Source: Actinomycetota bacterium
Lineage (GTDB): Bacteria; Actinomycetota; Actinomycetes; S36-B12; CAIYMF01
Length of the DNA: 14,578 nt
Reading direction: 5' to 3'
Assembly: GCA_009699025.1 (NCBI GenBank)
Contig: WLOZ01000014.1
Coordinates: 1 to 14,578 of the forward strand
Position 1 is the first letter of the stretch; the number at the start of each line of letters is the position of its first letter. A program made the position numbers and the translations under genes. The notes beneath the pieces are model-generated. The model worked only from the letters and a program-made list of their open reading frames with translations. It was not told where the DNA came from and did no database searches. This document shows positions 8,473 to 14,578 of the stretch, piece after piece.

Positions 8473-8544
8473 GCTCATCCATACGAAAGCGTCACACCCG
8501 CAGTTTGGCAAAGAGGTCGGAATGACGCTTTCGTATGGATGAGC
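8473..8544. repeat. Perfect 22-bp inverted repeat, 28-base spacer
   Basis: Arm 8473-8494 is the exact reverse complement of arm 8523-8544, separated by 8495-8522. Read outward, both genes are preceded by the same sequence beginning TGACGCTTTCGTATGGAT, so each gene sees the element in the same orientation. TATGGAT in each arm could act as an extended -10, giving two matched promoters, or the arms could be paired operators for one regulator. As RNA it would fold into a long hairpin. The arm ends abruptly on both sides, and neither flank resembles a transposon end. Confidence 0.9.
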
Positions 8545-8594
8545 GAGTCCGAGGTCACCCGTGCTACGTTCGCGGGGCCCATCCACCCCTTCCT

Positions 8595-8600
8595 GCGAGG
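8595..8600 (+). promoter_or_regulatory. Ribosome binding site of the transhydrogenase gene
   Basis: GCGAGG lies 6 bases before the ATG at 8607 and decides this start over the in-frame ATG at 8535, which falls inside the inverted-repeat arm. Confidence 0.6.
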
Positions 8601-8606
8601 TGTCCC

Positions 8607-9917
8607 ATGGCCTGCTGTCACTCGTACTTCACCCCCCACGAGGGCGGCGAGTCTGTCTTTGCCGTCGACTCGTCGGCCATCGCTTTCGGCCCTGGCGTGC
8701 TGGCCGAAGCGGGTGATCGGGCGCGCGGCCTCGGAATGACGCGAGTTGCGCTGTTCACCGACTCCCGGGTCCGCCAGCTTCCGCAACTGGCACAGGTGTG
8801 GGAGTCGCTCGTAGGTGCCGGGCTTGACGTCGTGGTGTTCGACGAGGTGCGGGTTGAGCCGACCGACGAGTCGTTCGCCCACGCGGTGAGATTTGCCACT
8901 GAGGGGCGCTTCGACGGGTATGTGTCGGTGGGCGGGGGGTCGGTGATCGACACGGCCAAGGCCGCCAACCTCTACGCCAGCTACCCAGCCGACCTGCTCG
9001 ACTATGTCAACGCACCCATTGGTCGCGCGCTCCCGGTGCCCGGCCCGCTCGCACCGCACATCGCGTGTCCGACCACCTCGGGCACGGGCTCCGAGTGCAC
9101 CGGAATCGCGGTGTTCGACCTGCTCTCGATGCACGTGAAGACCGGAATCGCCTCGTCCCGGCTCAAGCCGTCGATGGCCCTGGTCGATCCCACCACGACG
9201 CATTCCCTGCCGGGTGCCGTGGTGGCAGCCAGCGGGTTCGACGTGCTCTGCCACGCCCTCGAGTCGTACACCGCGCGGCCCTTCGCGGCTCGGCCGGCAC
9301 CTGCGTCGCCCGCACTTCGGCCGATGAGCCAGGGTGCCAACCCCTGGAGCGATATGGGCTGCGAGCGTGCCCTCTCACTCCTAGGTACCCACCTCGAGCG
9401 CGCCGTCGCTGACCCGAACGACCACGAGGCCCGCAGCCAGATGATGTGGGCTGCCACGTTGGCAGGCATCGCCTTCGGGAACTCTGGCGTGCACATCCCG
9501 CACGCGATGGCGTACTCGGTGGCCGGAATGGTGCACGACTTCCGTCCGCCCGGCTACCCGCAGGACGAGCCGATGGTGCCGCATGGCATGAGCGTTATCG
9601 TGAGTGCTCCGACGGTGTTCGCACACACCGCTCCCGCGTGTCCTGATCGTCACCTCCGCGCAGCCGAACTCCTTGGGGCCGACGTCGCTGGCGCTGGTCT
9701 TGAGGACTCAGGGGTGCTATTGGCCGAGCGGCTCGTGGTTCTGATGAGGGCCACGGGGATGCCCAATGGAATGTCAGGCGTCGGCTACGGCGAGGTCGAC
9801 GTGCCGGGGCTCACCTCGGGCGCGTGGGCGCAGCAGCGGCTGCTCGCGAATGCGCCGTGCGAGGTCAGCGAAGACCTGCTCGCCGACCTCTACCGCGGAG
9901 CGATGCGTCTGTGGTGA
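8607..9917 (+). CDS. Fe-ADH family hydroxyacid-oxoacid transhydrogenase-like
   Basis: A 436-residue iron-containing alcohol dehydrogenase family enzyme. Over nearly its full length it follows human ADHFE1 as I recall it: [74 protein letters not shown]. That protein is a hydroxyacid-oxoacid transhydrogenase that moves hydride from 4-hydroxybutyrate to 2-oxoglutarate via bound nucleotide, giving succinic semialdehyde and D-2-hydroxyglutarate. Nucleotide loop GGGS is at 109-112; expected metal ligands are Asp212, His216, His299 and His326, all present. The N-terminal MACCHSY is short, with no targeting signal. Start 8607 has GCGAGG 6 bases upstream. A plain NAD-dependent alcohol dehydrogenase remains possible. 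The divergent partner is the GH3 gene; no 4-hydroxybutyrate or succinic semialdehyde gene is visible nearby. Confidence 0.88.
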   Translation: MACCHSYFTPHEGGESVFAVDSSAIAFGPGVLAEAGDRARGLGMTRVALFTDSRVRQLPQLAQVWESLVGAGLDVVVFDEVRVEPTDESFAHAVRFATEGRFDGYVSVGGGSVIDTAKAANLYASYPADLLDYVNAPIGRALPVPGPLAPHIACPTTSGTGSECTGIAVFDLLSMHVKTGIASSRLKPSMALVDPTTTHSLPGAVVAASGFDVLCHALESYTARPFAARPAPASPALRPMSQGANPWSDMGCERALSLLGTHLERAVADPNDHEARSQMMWAATLAGIAFGNSGVHIPHAMAYSVAGMVHDFRPPGYPQDEPMVPHGMSVIVSAPTVFAHTAPACPDRHLRAAELLGADVAGAGLEDSGVLLAERLVVLMRATGMPNGMSGVGYGEVDVPGLTSGAWAQQRLLANAPCEVSEDLLADLYRGAMRLW

Positions 9918-9944
9918 GGCGCAAATCTGCGGCGCTCGGTGCGA

Positions 9945-9950
9945 TACCGT
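9945..9950 (+). promoter_or_regulatory. Candidate -10 (TACCGT) for a leaderless message
   Basis: TACCGT followed by exactly 6 bases and the ATG at 9957 matches the arrangement of leaderless actinobacterial genes. No Shine-Dalgarno sequence precedes this ATG and no clear -35 is seen. Confidence 0.45.
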
Positions 9951-9956
9951 TCTGAC

Positions 9957-10508
9957 ATGACATCACTACTGGTCCGCCGCACCACCCTGTCGATCGCTTC
10001 AGTGGCCGTGTCGGCCCTGCTCGTTGCGGTGGCCGTCGTTCCTGCCGAGGCCCACGCGATCATTGAGCTCAGAGGCACGCCTGCCTACGCGGGCCAGGCC
10101 AGCCGACTCACGATGGAGATTCAGCACGGCTGCAACCCCGCGTCCAAGGTGCCCAACGTGTTCCCCACCACCAGGGTGAGCGCCTACTTCAACAGCCGGT
10201 TTGGCACCGTGACGCCGCGTGCGCTCAAGGGATGGGCCGTCAGCCGCACCGTGCTAGCCAACGGAACCCAGCAGCTCACCTGGCGCGCCACGGGGCCGGC
10301 GCAACCGTTCGGCATGCCCTTCTACCCCTCGATGCGGGTGCAGTGGCCCCATCGCCCCGGAGTGTACGGAGTCGTGGTTCGGCAGTTCTGCGCGGGCGCT
10401 TCGCTGTCGTGGAACACTCCCAATCGCCCCGCGACCGCCACACAACCTTCCCCTCCGCTGCTGCCGCTGCCCACGGTGCGGGTGCTGGCGGCGCCTGACG
10501 CGCACTGA
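9957..10508 (+). CDS. Secreted YcnI/DUF1775-like protein
   Basis: A 183-residue exported protein. A signal peptide (about 1-32: basic MTSLLVRR, hydrophobic core, cleavage motif AEA) would leave His33 as the new N-terminus. The mature part begins HAIIELRGTPAYAGQ and continues LTMEIQHGCN, the pattern of the YcnI/DUF1775 beta-sandwich, in which the N-terminal His is a copper ligand in the Bacillus protein. Glu54, Trp130 and Trp152 are possible further ligands, and Cys59 and Cys145 could form a disulfide. A proline-rich C-terminus (about 155-172) replaces the usual membrane anchor. Family assignment is by motif only. CopC- or CopD-like genes that often accompany it are absent here. The ATG at 9957 is preferred to the GTG at 9939 because of the TACCGT promoter-like hexamer. 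ArfB follows after 8 bases. Confidence 0.65.
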   Translation: MTSLLVRRTTLSIASVAVSALLVAVAVVPAEAHAIIELRGTPAYAGQASRLTMEIQHGCNPASKVPNVFPTTRVSAYFNSRFGTVTPRALKGWAVSRTVLANGTQQLTWRATGPAQPFGMPFYPSMRVQWPHRPGVYGVVVRQFCAGASLSWNTPNRPATATQPSPPLLPLPTVRVLAAPDAH

Positions 10509-10516
10509 GCACGCGT

Positions 10517-10945
10517 ATGGCCCCTGATGACCTCCGCATCACCGACTCACTCTCGATCCCGCAGGGGGAACTCTCCTGGCGTTTCTCGCGCTCCTCGGGC
10601 CCCGGTGGCCAGTCGGTCAATACCACCGACTCCCGTGCCGAGGTTCTCTTCGATGTGATGAAGTCGCCCAGCCTGCCGGAGACGTTGCGGGCTAGGGCAG
10701 TCGAGCGGCTCGGCTCGCGACTGGTCGATGGCGTGCTGGCGGTGTCGTCGGCTCAGGAGCGCTCGCAACTGCAAAACCGTCGAGTCGCCCAGCAGCAACT
10801 GGCCCGGGTGCTCGCCGAGGCAGTGGCCCCGCCGCCGCGTCGACGACGTGCAACCCGGCCGAGCCGGTCGTCGGTCGAGAGGCGACTGGTCGACAAGCGT
10901 CAGCGCTCACACACCAAGAGAATGCGGCGCAGCACCGACGACTAG
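10517..10945 (+). CDS. arfB: Ribosome-rescue peptidyl-tRNA hydrolase ArfB (YaeJ)
   Basis: Releases the nascent chain from ribosomes stalled without a stop codon. The 142-residue protein has a class-I release-factor-like domain with FSRSSGPGGQSVNTTDSR, the catalytic GGQ at 30-32, and a long Arg/Lys-rich C-terminal tail (about 105-138, ending KRQRSHTKRMRRS) that in ArfB lies in the empty mRNA channel. Length (E. coli protein 140) and layout are standard, and it lacks the codon-recognition domain of true release factors. The ATG at 10517 begins 8 bases after the upstream stop with no strong Shine-Dalgarno, so translational coupling to that gene is likely. Confidence 0.93.
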   Translation: MAPDDLRITDSLSIPQGELSWRFSRSSGPGGQSVNTTDSRAEVLFDVMKSPSLPETLRARAVERLGSRLVDGVLAVSSAQERSQLQNRRVAQQQLARVLAEAVAPPPRRRRATRPSRSSVERRLVDKRQRSHTKRMRRSTDD

Positions 10946-10956
10946 CCCTGCGTCTT

Positions 10957-10970
10957 ACGGGCCCGCCCGT
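10957..10970. terminator. Short GC hairpin after arfB
   Basis: ACGGG (10957-10961) pairs with CCCGT (10966-10970) around a 4-base loop, 11 bases after the arfB stop. No T-run follows; it may help end transcription but could be incidental. Confidence 0.25.
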
Positions 10971-10990
10971 GAATTACACGCGTGTGATTC
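10971..10990. promoter_or_regulatory. 20-bp near-perfect palindrome before the hydrolase pair
   Basis: GAATTACACGCGTGTGATTC is symmetrical about 10980/10981 with one mismatched pair (T10975 with G10986). It lies about 80 bases before the first NlpC/P60 gene and has no spacer, as expected of an operator for a dimeric regulator. The half-sites TTACAC and GTGTGA resemble the published BldD consensus halves (TNACNC and GNGTNA) but are separated by two bases instead of one, so the regulator is unknown. Confidence 0.6.
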
Positions 10991-11000
10991 CCTCACGACA

Positions 11001-11018
11001 TTCTCGGGGCCGCGAGAA
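11001..11018. repeat. 6-bp inverted repeat in the hydrolase leader
   Basis: TTCTCG (11001-11006) and CGAGAA (11013-11018) flank a 6-base spacer, shortly before the first NlpC/P60 gene. It could be a second operator or a leader hairpin. Confidence 0.35.
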
Positions 11019-11068
11019 AGTTGGCCACCAGCGCTCAAGGCGGCTTTGAACGCGACGATGCACCTCAC

Positions 11069-12340
11069 ATGTGGAGCCCGTTCAACCGCCGCCGTGCAGC
11101 CCTCGTGGCCGCTGTGGGAGTGGTGGGCGCGCTTGCCTCCCTCGTGGGCGTGGCGCCTGCTCAGGCGGCAACCCCGCCAGTGCCCGTCGTGTCAGTGGAA
11201 GCCTGCCCGACCTCGGTTCCAGATGGAAGCCTGCGCGATGGGAGCGATCAGATCGGCGCACGTGCGCTGTGTGGGCAGGCCGTGGCCTTCGCCGCGACGC
11301 AGCAGGCCAAGGATGCCATTCGAGCTGCCTTTCACATGCTGGGCTCGGCCTACGCGTGCGACGGCACCGCCCGACTGGCACCGACCCAGTTCGACTGCTC
11401 CTCGCTCGTCTCGCGCGCCTACGCGCTAGCCGGGGTCGATACCGCCGGTCCCGGCTGGTCGTCATCGACCCGTGACATGGTGCCCTGGGGCGGGGCAGCA
11501 CTGGCCTCGTGGGCCTCGTACGTGGCCCCGAGCAGCATCCGCCCTGGCGACCTCGTGCTCTACGCGACCGGCGGTGCCACCTACCGACACGTGGCCATGT
11601 ACCTCGGCAACGGCTTCATGCTGCACACCAGCACGTGCGGAGATGTGGCCCACATCAGTTCGTTCTGGGGATTCGACGCTGGCGGGCGGCGCACCTTCCT
11701 CGTCGCCCGCCGCGTCGTCATGCCTGGCGAGGCGCGCGCGATCGGCCCGCGTGTCTCGGACCGCGCCTCAGTTGGTGACAGGACGAGCGCGAGTCCTGCC
11801 GGAGTCGCAGCGTTCCCGGGTGGGGTCCTAGTCCGGGGGGCCAGCGGGCCCGCGGTGGCCAGTGTTCAGCGTGCCCTGATCCGTCTCGGTTACACCATTC
11901 CTGGCGTTCAGGCCGGTCAGGTGCCCTATGGCGGTTTCGGCCAGCAGACCCTCGACGCGGTGCGGCTGTACCAGCGCGAGCACCCCGCCGTCGGCCCCGT
12001 CACCGGCCGGATAACACAGGCGGCCTACCGCACGCTGACAGGCTGGCGGCCTGCCGCGTCAGGGTCGTCAGCGTCGCCAGCCCGGGCCAGCAAGAAAATC
12101 TCCCTGAGTCGCGTGCTCAGGCACGCTGCAGCCAGCGTCATGGTGGTGCAGGCGGCTCTCAACCGAGTGGTTGACGCCGGGCTTCCCATCAACGGCCGCT
12201 GGGGCCCGATGACCCAGGCTGCGTTTGACCAGTTCCGTCACACGCGTCTGCGGCTCAGGGGTGCGGCCGCCACGGGCGCACCCGGCGCGGGCTCCCTCGC
12301 GGCTCTCGGCCGGCTCGCAGGCTTCTCGCTGGTGGCCTGA
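11069..12340 (+). CDS. Secreted NlpC/P60 cell-wall hydrolase 1
   Basis: Exported endopeptidase, 423 residues from the ATG at 11069, expected to cut peptide stems of peptidoglycan. Signal peptide 1-33 (MWSPFNRRR, hydrophobic core, AQA cleavage). The NlpC/P60 domain (about 78-215) has catalytic Cys110 in FDCSSLVSRAY, His174 in YRHVAMYLG and a likely third residue His186. Two C-terminal modules resemble PG_binding_1 repeats (about 255-325 and 345-420; GFGQQTLDAVRLYQ, INGRWGPMTQAAFDQF). Cys46/Cys68 and Cys97/Cys190 are matched in the downstream paralog, suggesting two disulfides. A TTG at 11021 is in frame but abuts its purines and would spoil the signal peptide. The catalytic domain is followed by, not preceded by, the binding repeats. 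Confidence 0.88.
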   Translation: MWSPFNRRRAALVAAVGVVGALASLVGVAPAQAATPPVPVVSVEACPTSVPDGSLRDGSDQIGARALCGQAVAFAATQQAKDAIRAAFHMLGSAYACDGTARLAPTQFDCSSLVSRAYALAGVDTAGPGWSSSTRDMVPWGGAALASWASYVAPSSIRPGDLVLYATGGATYRHVAMYLGNGFMLHTSTCGDVAHISSFWGFDAGGRRTFLVARRVVMPGEARAIGPRVSDRASVGDRTSASPAGVAAFPGGVLVRGASGPAVASVQRALIRLGYTIPGVQAGQVPYGGFGQQTLDAVRLYQREHPAVGPVTGRITQAAYRTLTGWRPAASGSSASPARASKKISLSRVLRHAAASVMVVQAALNRVVDAGLPINGRWGPMTQAAFDQFRHTRLRLRGAAATGAPGAGSLAALGRLAGFSLVA

Positions 12341-12344
12341 CGAC

Positions 12345-13664
12345 ATGACACGAATACTGAGTCAATGCGGCTCGCTGAAACGGGCGCGACTAGTGCGGGT
12401 GGCCGCAGCGGTGGCGGCGGCAGCACTCTGCCTGCCGCTCGCAGGCCTGTCGCCCTCGGTTGCTGTGACCACTGCTGCCACGTCTATCACCGCAACCACG
12501 GCTGCCGCTGCCTCGAGAAGCTGCCCCACCACGGCACCTAGCGGCACGCTGCGTGACGGAAGCGCTGTCATGGGTGGCCTCGCACTGTGCCGCCATGCGG
12601 TGGCCGCCGCCGCCACGCCCCAGGCAGCTTTGGCCATCGTGGCGGCATTCGGCATGCTCGGCGCGCCGTACGCCTGCGGAGGCGTAGGACGCATGGCCCC
12701 CTTCCGCTTCGACTGCTCCTCGCTCGTGTCGCGGGCCTACTTCATCGGGGCGGGCCTCGATACCGCTGGCGTCGACTGGGCCCCCTCGACGCGTGACATG
12801 GTGCCGTGGGACGGGGTTCCGCTCGCCTCGTGGGCCGCGCTCGTTACTCCCGCGAACCTGCGCCCCGGCGACCTCGTGCTCTACGACACCGGAGGCGCGA
12901 CCTATCGGCACGTAGCGATGTACCTAGGTGACGGGTACATGCTCCACACGAACTCGTGCGGCGACGTGGCCCATGTGAGCACCTTCTGGGGCACGGGACC
13001 CATGTCGGGCCGACAGTTTCTGGTCGCCCGTCGCGTGATGGCACCCGCCGACTACCGCCCGCCCACGCCCACGCCGACGCCCGTTCCAACCCCCTCCCCA
13101 GTCCCCACGCCGACTCCCAGCACGGTCACGCCGCCCTTCGCCGGTGGCACCGTGGGACTTGGCGCGAGGGGGCCGGTGGTGGCTGCGCTGCAGCGTTCGC
13201 TGATCCGGGGCGGATACCTGCGCCCCCAGATGTTCGGCGCCATTACGCCCGGGCGCTTCGGAACCCAGACGCGTGACGCCGTGGTCGCCTTCCAGTTCGC
13301 CCATCCAGCGCTCGGGCCCACCTCGGGTGTGGTGGGGGCCGCTGCCTACCGAGCGATCACCGGATGGGGCGCGGTCTCGTCGAGCGTGCCCGGGCCCTCC
13401 GCGGAGGTGGGCCGACCGGTTCTCTCAGTGGCGTCGCTGCTCGCCCGTAGCCGACCTGCGGTGCGAGTGGTGCAGGCGGGGCTTAACCGCCTTGTTGGAG
13501 TTGAGATTCCGGTCGACGGGCAGTGGGGGCCGCGCACCCAGGCCGCCTATACCGTGTTTCGGCGCCACCTGCTCGGACTCGTGGGTCGCGCGGCCTACGG
13601 TCCGCCCACGCGTTCCACGCTGGTGTCGCTCGGTCGCATGTCTGGTTTCACTGTGGTGCGGTAG
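12345..13664 (+). CDS. Secreted NlpC/P60 cell-wall hydrolase 2 (tandem paralog)
   Basis: Exported paralog of the preceding gene, 439 residues, starting 4 bases after its stop, so almost certainly in one operon. The hydrophobic signal region is about 14-40. The NlpC/P60 domain (about 92-230) has Cys124 in FDCSSLVSRAY, His189 in YRHVAMYLG and His201. A Thr-Pro repeat linker (about 241-264), absent from paralog 1, leads to two PG_binding_1-like modules (about 265-340 and 358-435; RFGTQTRDAVVAFQ, VDGQWGPRTQAAYTVF). Cys60, Cys82, Cys111 and Cys205 align with the cysteines of paralog 1. The N-terminal spacer between signal and domain is Thr/Ala-rich (41-58). Longer upstream starts would overlap the first gene heavily and destroy the signal peptide. 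Confidence 0.87.
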   Translation: MTRILSQCGSLKRARLVRVAAAVAAAALCLPLAGLSPSVAVTTAATSITATTAAAASRSCPTTAPSGTLRDGSAVMGGLALCRHAVAAAATPQAALAIVAAFGMLGAPYACGGVGRMAPFRFDCSSLVSRAYFIGAGLDTAGVDWAPSTRDMVPWDGVPLASWAALVTPANLRPGDLVLYDTGGATYRHVAMYLGDGYMLHTNSCGDVAHVSTFWGTGPMSGRQFLVARRVMAPADYRPPTPTPTPVPTPSPVPTPTPSTVTPPFAGGTVGLGARGPVVAALQRSLIRGGYLRPQMFGAITPGRFGTQTRDAVVAFQFAHPALGPTSGVVGAAAYRAITGWGAVSSSVPGPSAEVGRPVLSVASLLARSRPAVRVVQAGLNRLVGVEIPVDGQWGPRTQAAYTVFRRHLLGLVGRAAYGPPTRSTLVSLGRMSGFTVVR

Positions 13665-13787
13665 TCCGAGGCGACACAGAGCTACCCGCGAAGGCGCCTG
13701 AATCGATGCGCGACACACCGACTCAGTGTGACGTCAGCGCTGTACCCCGGCGATAGCCTTTCACTCACGCGCATCACCCGATCGTGC

Positions 13788-13795
13788 GGAGGAGG
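13788..13795 (+). promoter_or_regulatory. Strong Shine-Dalgarno of the small gene
   Basis: GGAGGAGG sits 6 bases before the GTG at 13802, the best ribosome binding site in the window. It fixes this start over the GTG at 13784, which lies upstream of it. A TAGCCT hexamer at 13754-13759 is a weak -10 candidate. Confidence 0.75.
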
Positions 13796-13801
13796 TGCAC
13801 T

Positions 13802-14032
13802 GTGGTGGCACAGCACAACGATGAACGTCTGCCGCTGCGGCAGGAACTGTCGGCTCTGCCCGCTCTGACCATGCCCCCCCTCGTTGTCGAGGAAATTGCT
13901 CGTGCGCTCGAGGTCGAGTCGCGCCGTACCGCGCACGAGATCATCGATCTCACCGTGTCCGAGGTGCGCATTGACTCGCTCGTTGAGGCTGAGTATCGAG
14001 GCGTGCGCCGTCGACGCAGCGACACTGCTTGA
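13802..14032 (+). CDS. Small protein of unknown function, 76 residues
   Basis: I do not recognise this gene. From the GTG at 13802 it encodes 76 residues, MVAQHNDERLPLRQELSALP and onward. The middle (about 26-65) reads as amphipathic, charged helix without any membrane segment or signal; the C-terminus is a basic cluster GVRRRRS. There are no cysteines and no metal-binding pattern. Acidic and basic residues alternate in a way that suggests a small dimerising or protein-binding helical protein. The excellent GGAGGAGG ribosome site and the actinobacterial codon pattern with GC-rich third positions support it as a real gene. It is convergent with the DUF456 gene, 19 bases away, and has its own 137-base upstream gap. 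Confidence 0.7.
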   Translation: MVAQHNDERLPLRQELSALPALTMPPLVVEEIARALEVESRRTAHEIIDLTVSEVRIDSLVEAEYRGVRRRRSDTA

Positions 14033-14051
14033 GTCGATCAGCAACACCGCG

Positions 14052-14534
14052 CTAGGTGGTGAGCACACCTCCGGCCCAGATCGCGGTGGCCAGCAATGCT
14101 GCGGCAAGTTCGATCAGCGTCGACAGCCCGGAGGCCTTCATCGCCTCCCAGGTCGCCGGCCACGCTGTGCGCAGATCGCGTAGGCGCAGTATCTCGACCA
14201 CGAACACCCCCACGATGAACCCGACCACCACTCCCACGAGCGGCACGACGAAGAATCCGACGATGCCGCCGATGCCGCCTGCCACCATCGTCAGAGTGGG
14301 CACACCTGCCGCGGCGAGGCGTCGGCCGGGGATGAGGTACTTGAGGAGTTGGCCCACCCCGAGCACCACCAGAGCCACCGCCGTGATCGCCCACGACGAT
14401 GGCGTGGTCTCGACGATGCCCCACACCAAAATCGCCAGCGCTATCACGATCGTGCCGGGCACGATCGGAAGGATGGTGCCGACCACCCCGAGCACGCAGC
14501 AGGTCGCCACCAGTGCGACTCCCCACTCGGGCAT
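14052..14534 (-). CDS. DUF456 integral membrane protein
   Basis: A 160-residue membrane protein of the DUF456 family, function unknown. The family opening is visible: GVVGTILPIVPGTIVIALAILVWG (a Gly-Pro-rich pair of helices, about 16-40), then helices at about 48-68 and 78-116 with many Gly-Gly and Gly-Val steps, and a last one near 138-156. Near-complete length for the family. The ATG at 14534 is preceded by TACTGT and 6 bases, the leaderless layout also seen before the YcnI-like gene. The neighbouring gene on the other strand is convergent, so nothing in the context suggests a role. Confidence 0.8.
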   Translation of the reverse strand: MPEWGVALVATCCVLGVVGTILPIVPGTIVIALAILVWGIVETTPSSWAITAVALVVLGVGQLLKYLIPGRRLAAAGVPTLTMVAGGIGGIVGFFVVPLVGVVVGFIVGVFVVEILRLRDLRTAWPATWEAMKASGLSTLIELAAALLATAIWAGGVLTT

Positions 14535-14540
14535 CCCGCC

Positions 14541-14546
14541 ACAGTA
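14541..14546 (-). promoter_or_regulatory. Candidate -10 (TACTGT), leaderless layout
   Basis: On the minus strand TACTGT is followed by 6 bases and the ATG at 14534. GGCGGG between them could instead be read as a crude Shine-Dalgarno, but it touches the start codon. Confidence 0.4.
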
Positions 14547-14578
14547 GGCGATGGCATTAGCATCGGTGGGTGTGAGGC

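Larger units (their letters stand above)
8439..8606. promoter_or_regulatory. Divergent control region, GH3 versus transhydrogenase
   Basis: This 168-base gap separates two divergently read genes and must contain the promoters or leaders of both. Its dominant structure is a perfect 22-bp inverted repeat. A TACGTT hexamer at 8565-8570 (plus) is a possible -10 for the rightward gene; no convincing -35 is visible for either direction. Confidence 0.6.

Noticed and set aside
8535..8606. Earlier ATG for the transhydrogenase, inside the inverted repeat
   Set aside because: The added 24 residues do not match the family, and the ATG at 8607 has its own ribosome site.
10983..10997. Possible CRP/GlxR-like site TGTGA-TTCCC-TCACG
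   Set aside because: The spacing is 5, not 6, and the second half is imperfect; the overlapping 20-bp palindrome explains the TGTGA better.
10946..11068. c-di-AMP (ydaO) riboswitch, often found before actinobacterial cell-wall hydrolase genes
   Set aside because: The gap is only 123 bases and I see none of the conserved riboswitch core segments.
13061..13132. Repetitive CCC/ACG-rich stretch that might be a DNA repeat
   Set aside because: It encodes the Thr-Pro linker of the second hydrolase in frame and needs no other explanation.
13714..13730. Hairpin CACAC/GTGTG after the second hydrolase gene
   Set aside because: Only 5 pairs and no T-run, so it is too weak to call a terminator.

Overview
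The window is very GC-rich, uses GTG starts freely, and carries several promoter-like TANNNT hexamers placed so that transcription would begin at or next to the start codon. Together with the gene content (a long ornithine carbamoyltransferase, a heterodimeric ABC exporter with one degenerate ATP site, secreted NlpC/P60 hydrolases with peptidoglycan-binding repeats, an OmpR-type two-component pair) this points to an actinomycete. I cannot name the genus from sequence alone.

Layout, left to right. (1) 74-4851, plus strand: ornithine carbamoyltransferase, then two overlapping ABC half-transporter genes that should form one heterodimeric exporter. (2) 4876-8438, minus strand, read right to left: a bacterial GH3-family acyl-acid amido synthetase, an OmpR-family response regulator and its sensor histidine kinase. 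Regulator and kinase overlap by 4 bases (GTGA). The GH3 gene lies about 70 bases upstream of the regulator, so all three may share a transcript. (3) 8439-8606: a divergent intergenic region holding a perfect 22-bp inverted repeat, the clearest non-coding structure in the window. (4) 8607-10945, plus strand: an iron-dependent alcohol dehydrogenase-family protein resembling the ADHFE1 hydroxyacid-oxoacid transhydrogenase, a secreted YcnI/DUF1775-like protein, and the ribosome-rescue hydrolase ArfB. (5) 10946-13664, plus strand: a regulatory stretch with a 20-bp near-palindrome, then two tandem paralogous secreted NlpC/P60 cell-wall hydrolases separated by 4 bases. (6) 13665-14534: a small unidentified protein behind a very strong Shine-Dalgarno sequence, and a convergent DUF456 membrane protein.

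Most of the window looks like ordinary chromosomal housekeeping and envelope genes. I see no insertion sequence, phage gene, CRISPR array, tRNA or rRNA. The part most likely to be undescribed is the GH3 / two-component / transhydrogenase block. A GH3 enzyme is known mainly from plants, where it conjugates hormone acids to amino acids. Here it sits next to a sensory pair and shares a symmetric control region with a hydroxyacid-metabolising enzyme. That the two metabolic genes are controlled together, and that the two-component pair takes part, is inference from gene order and the inverted repeat.
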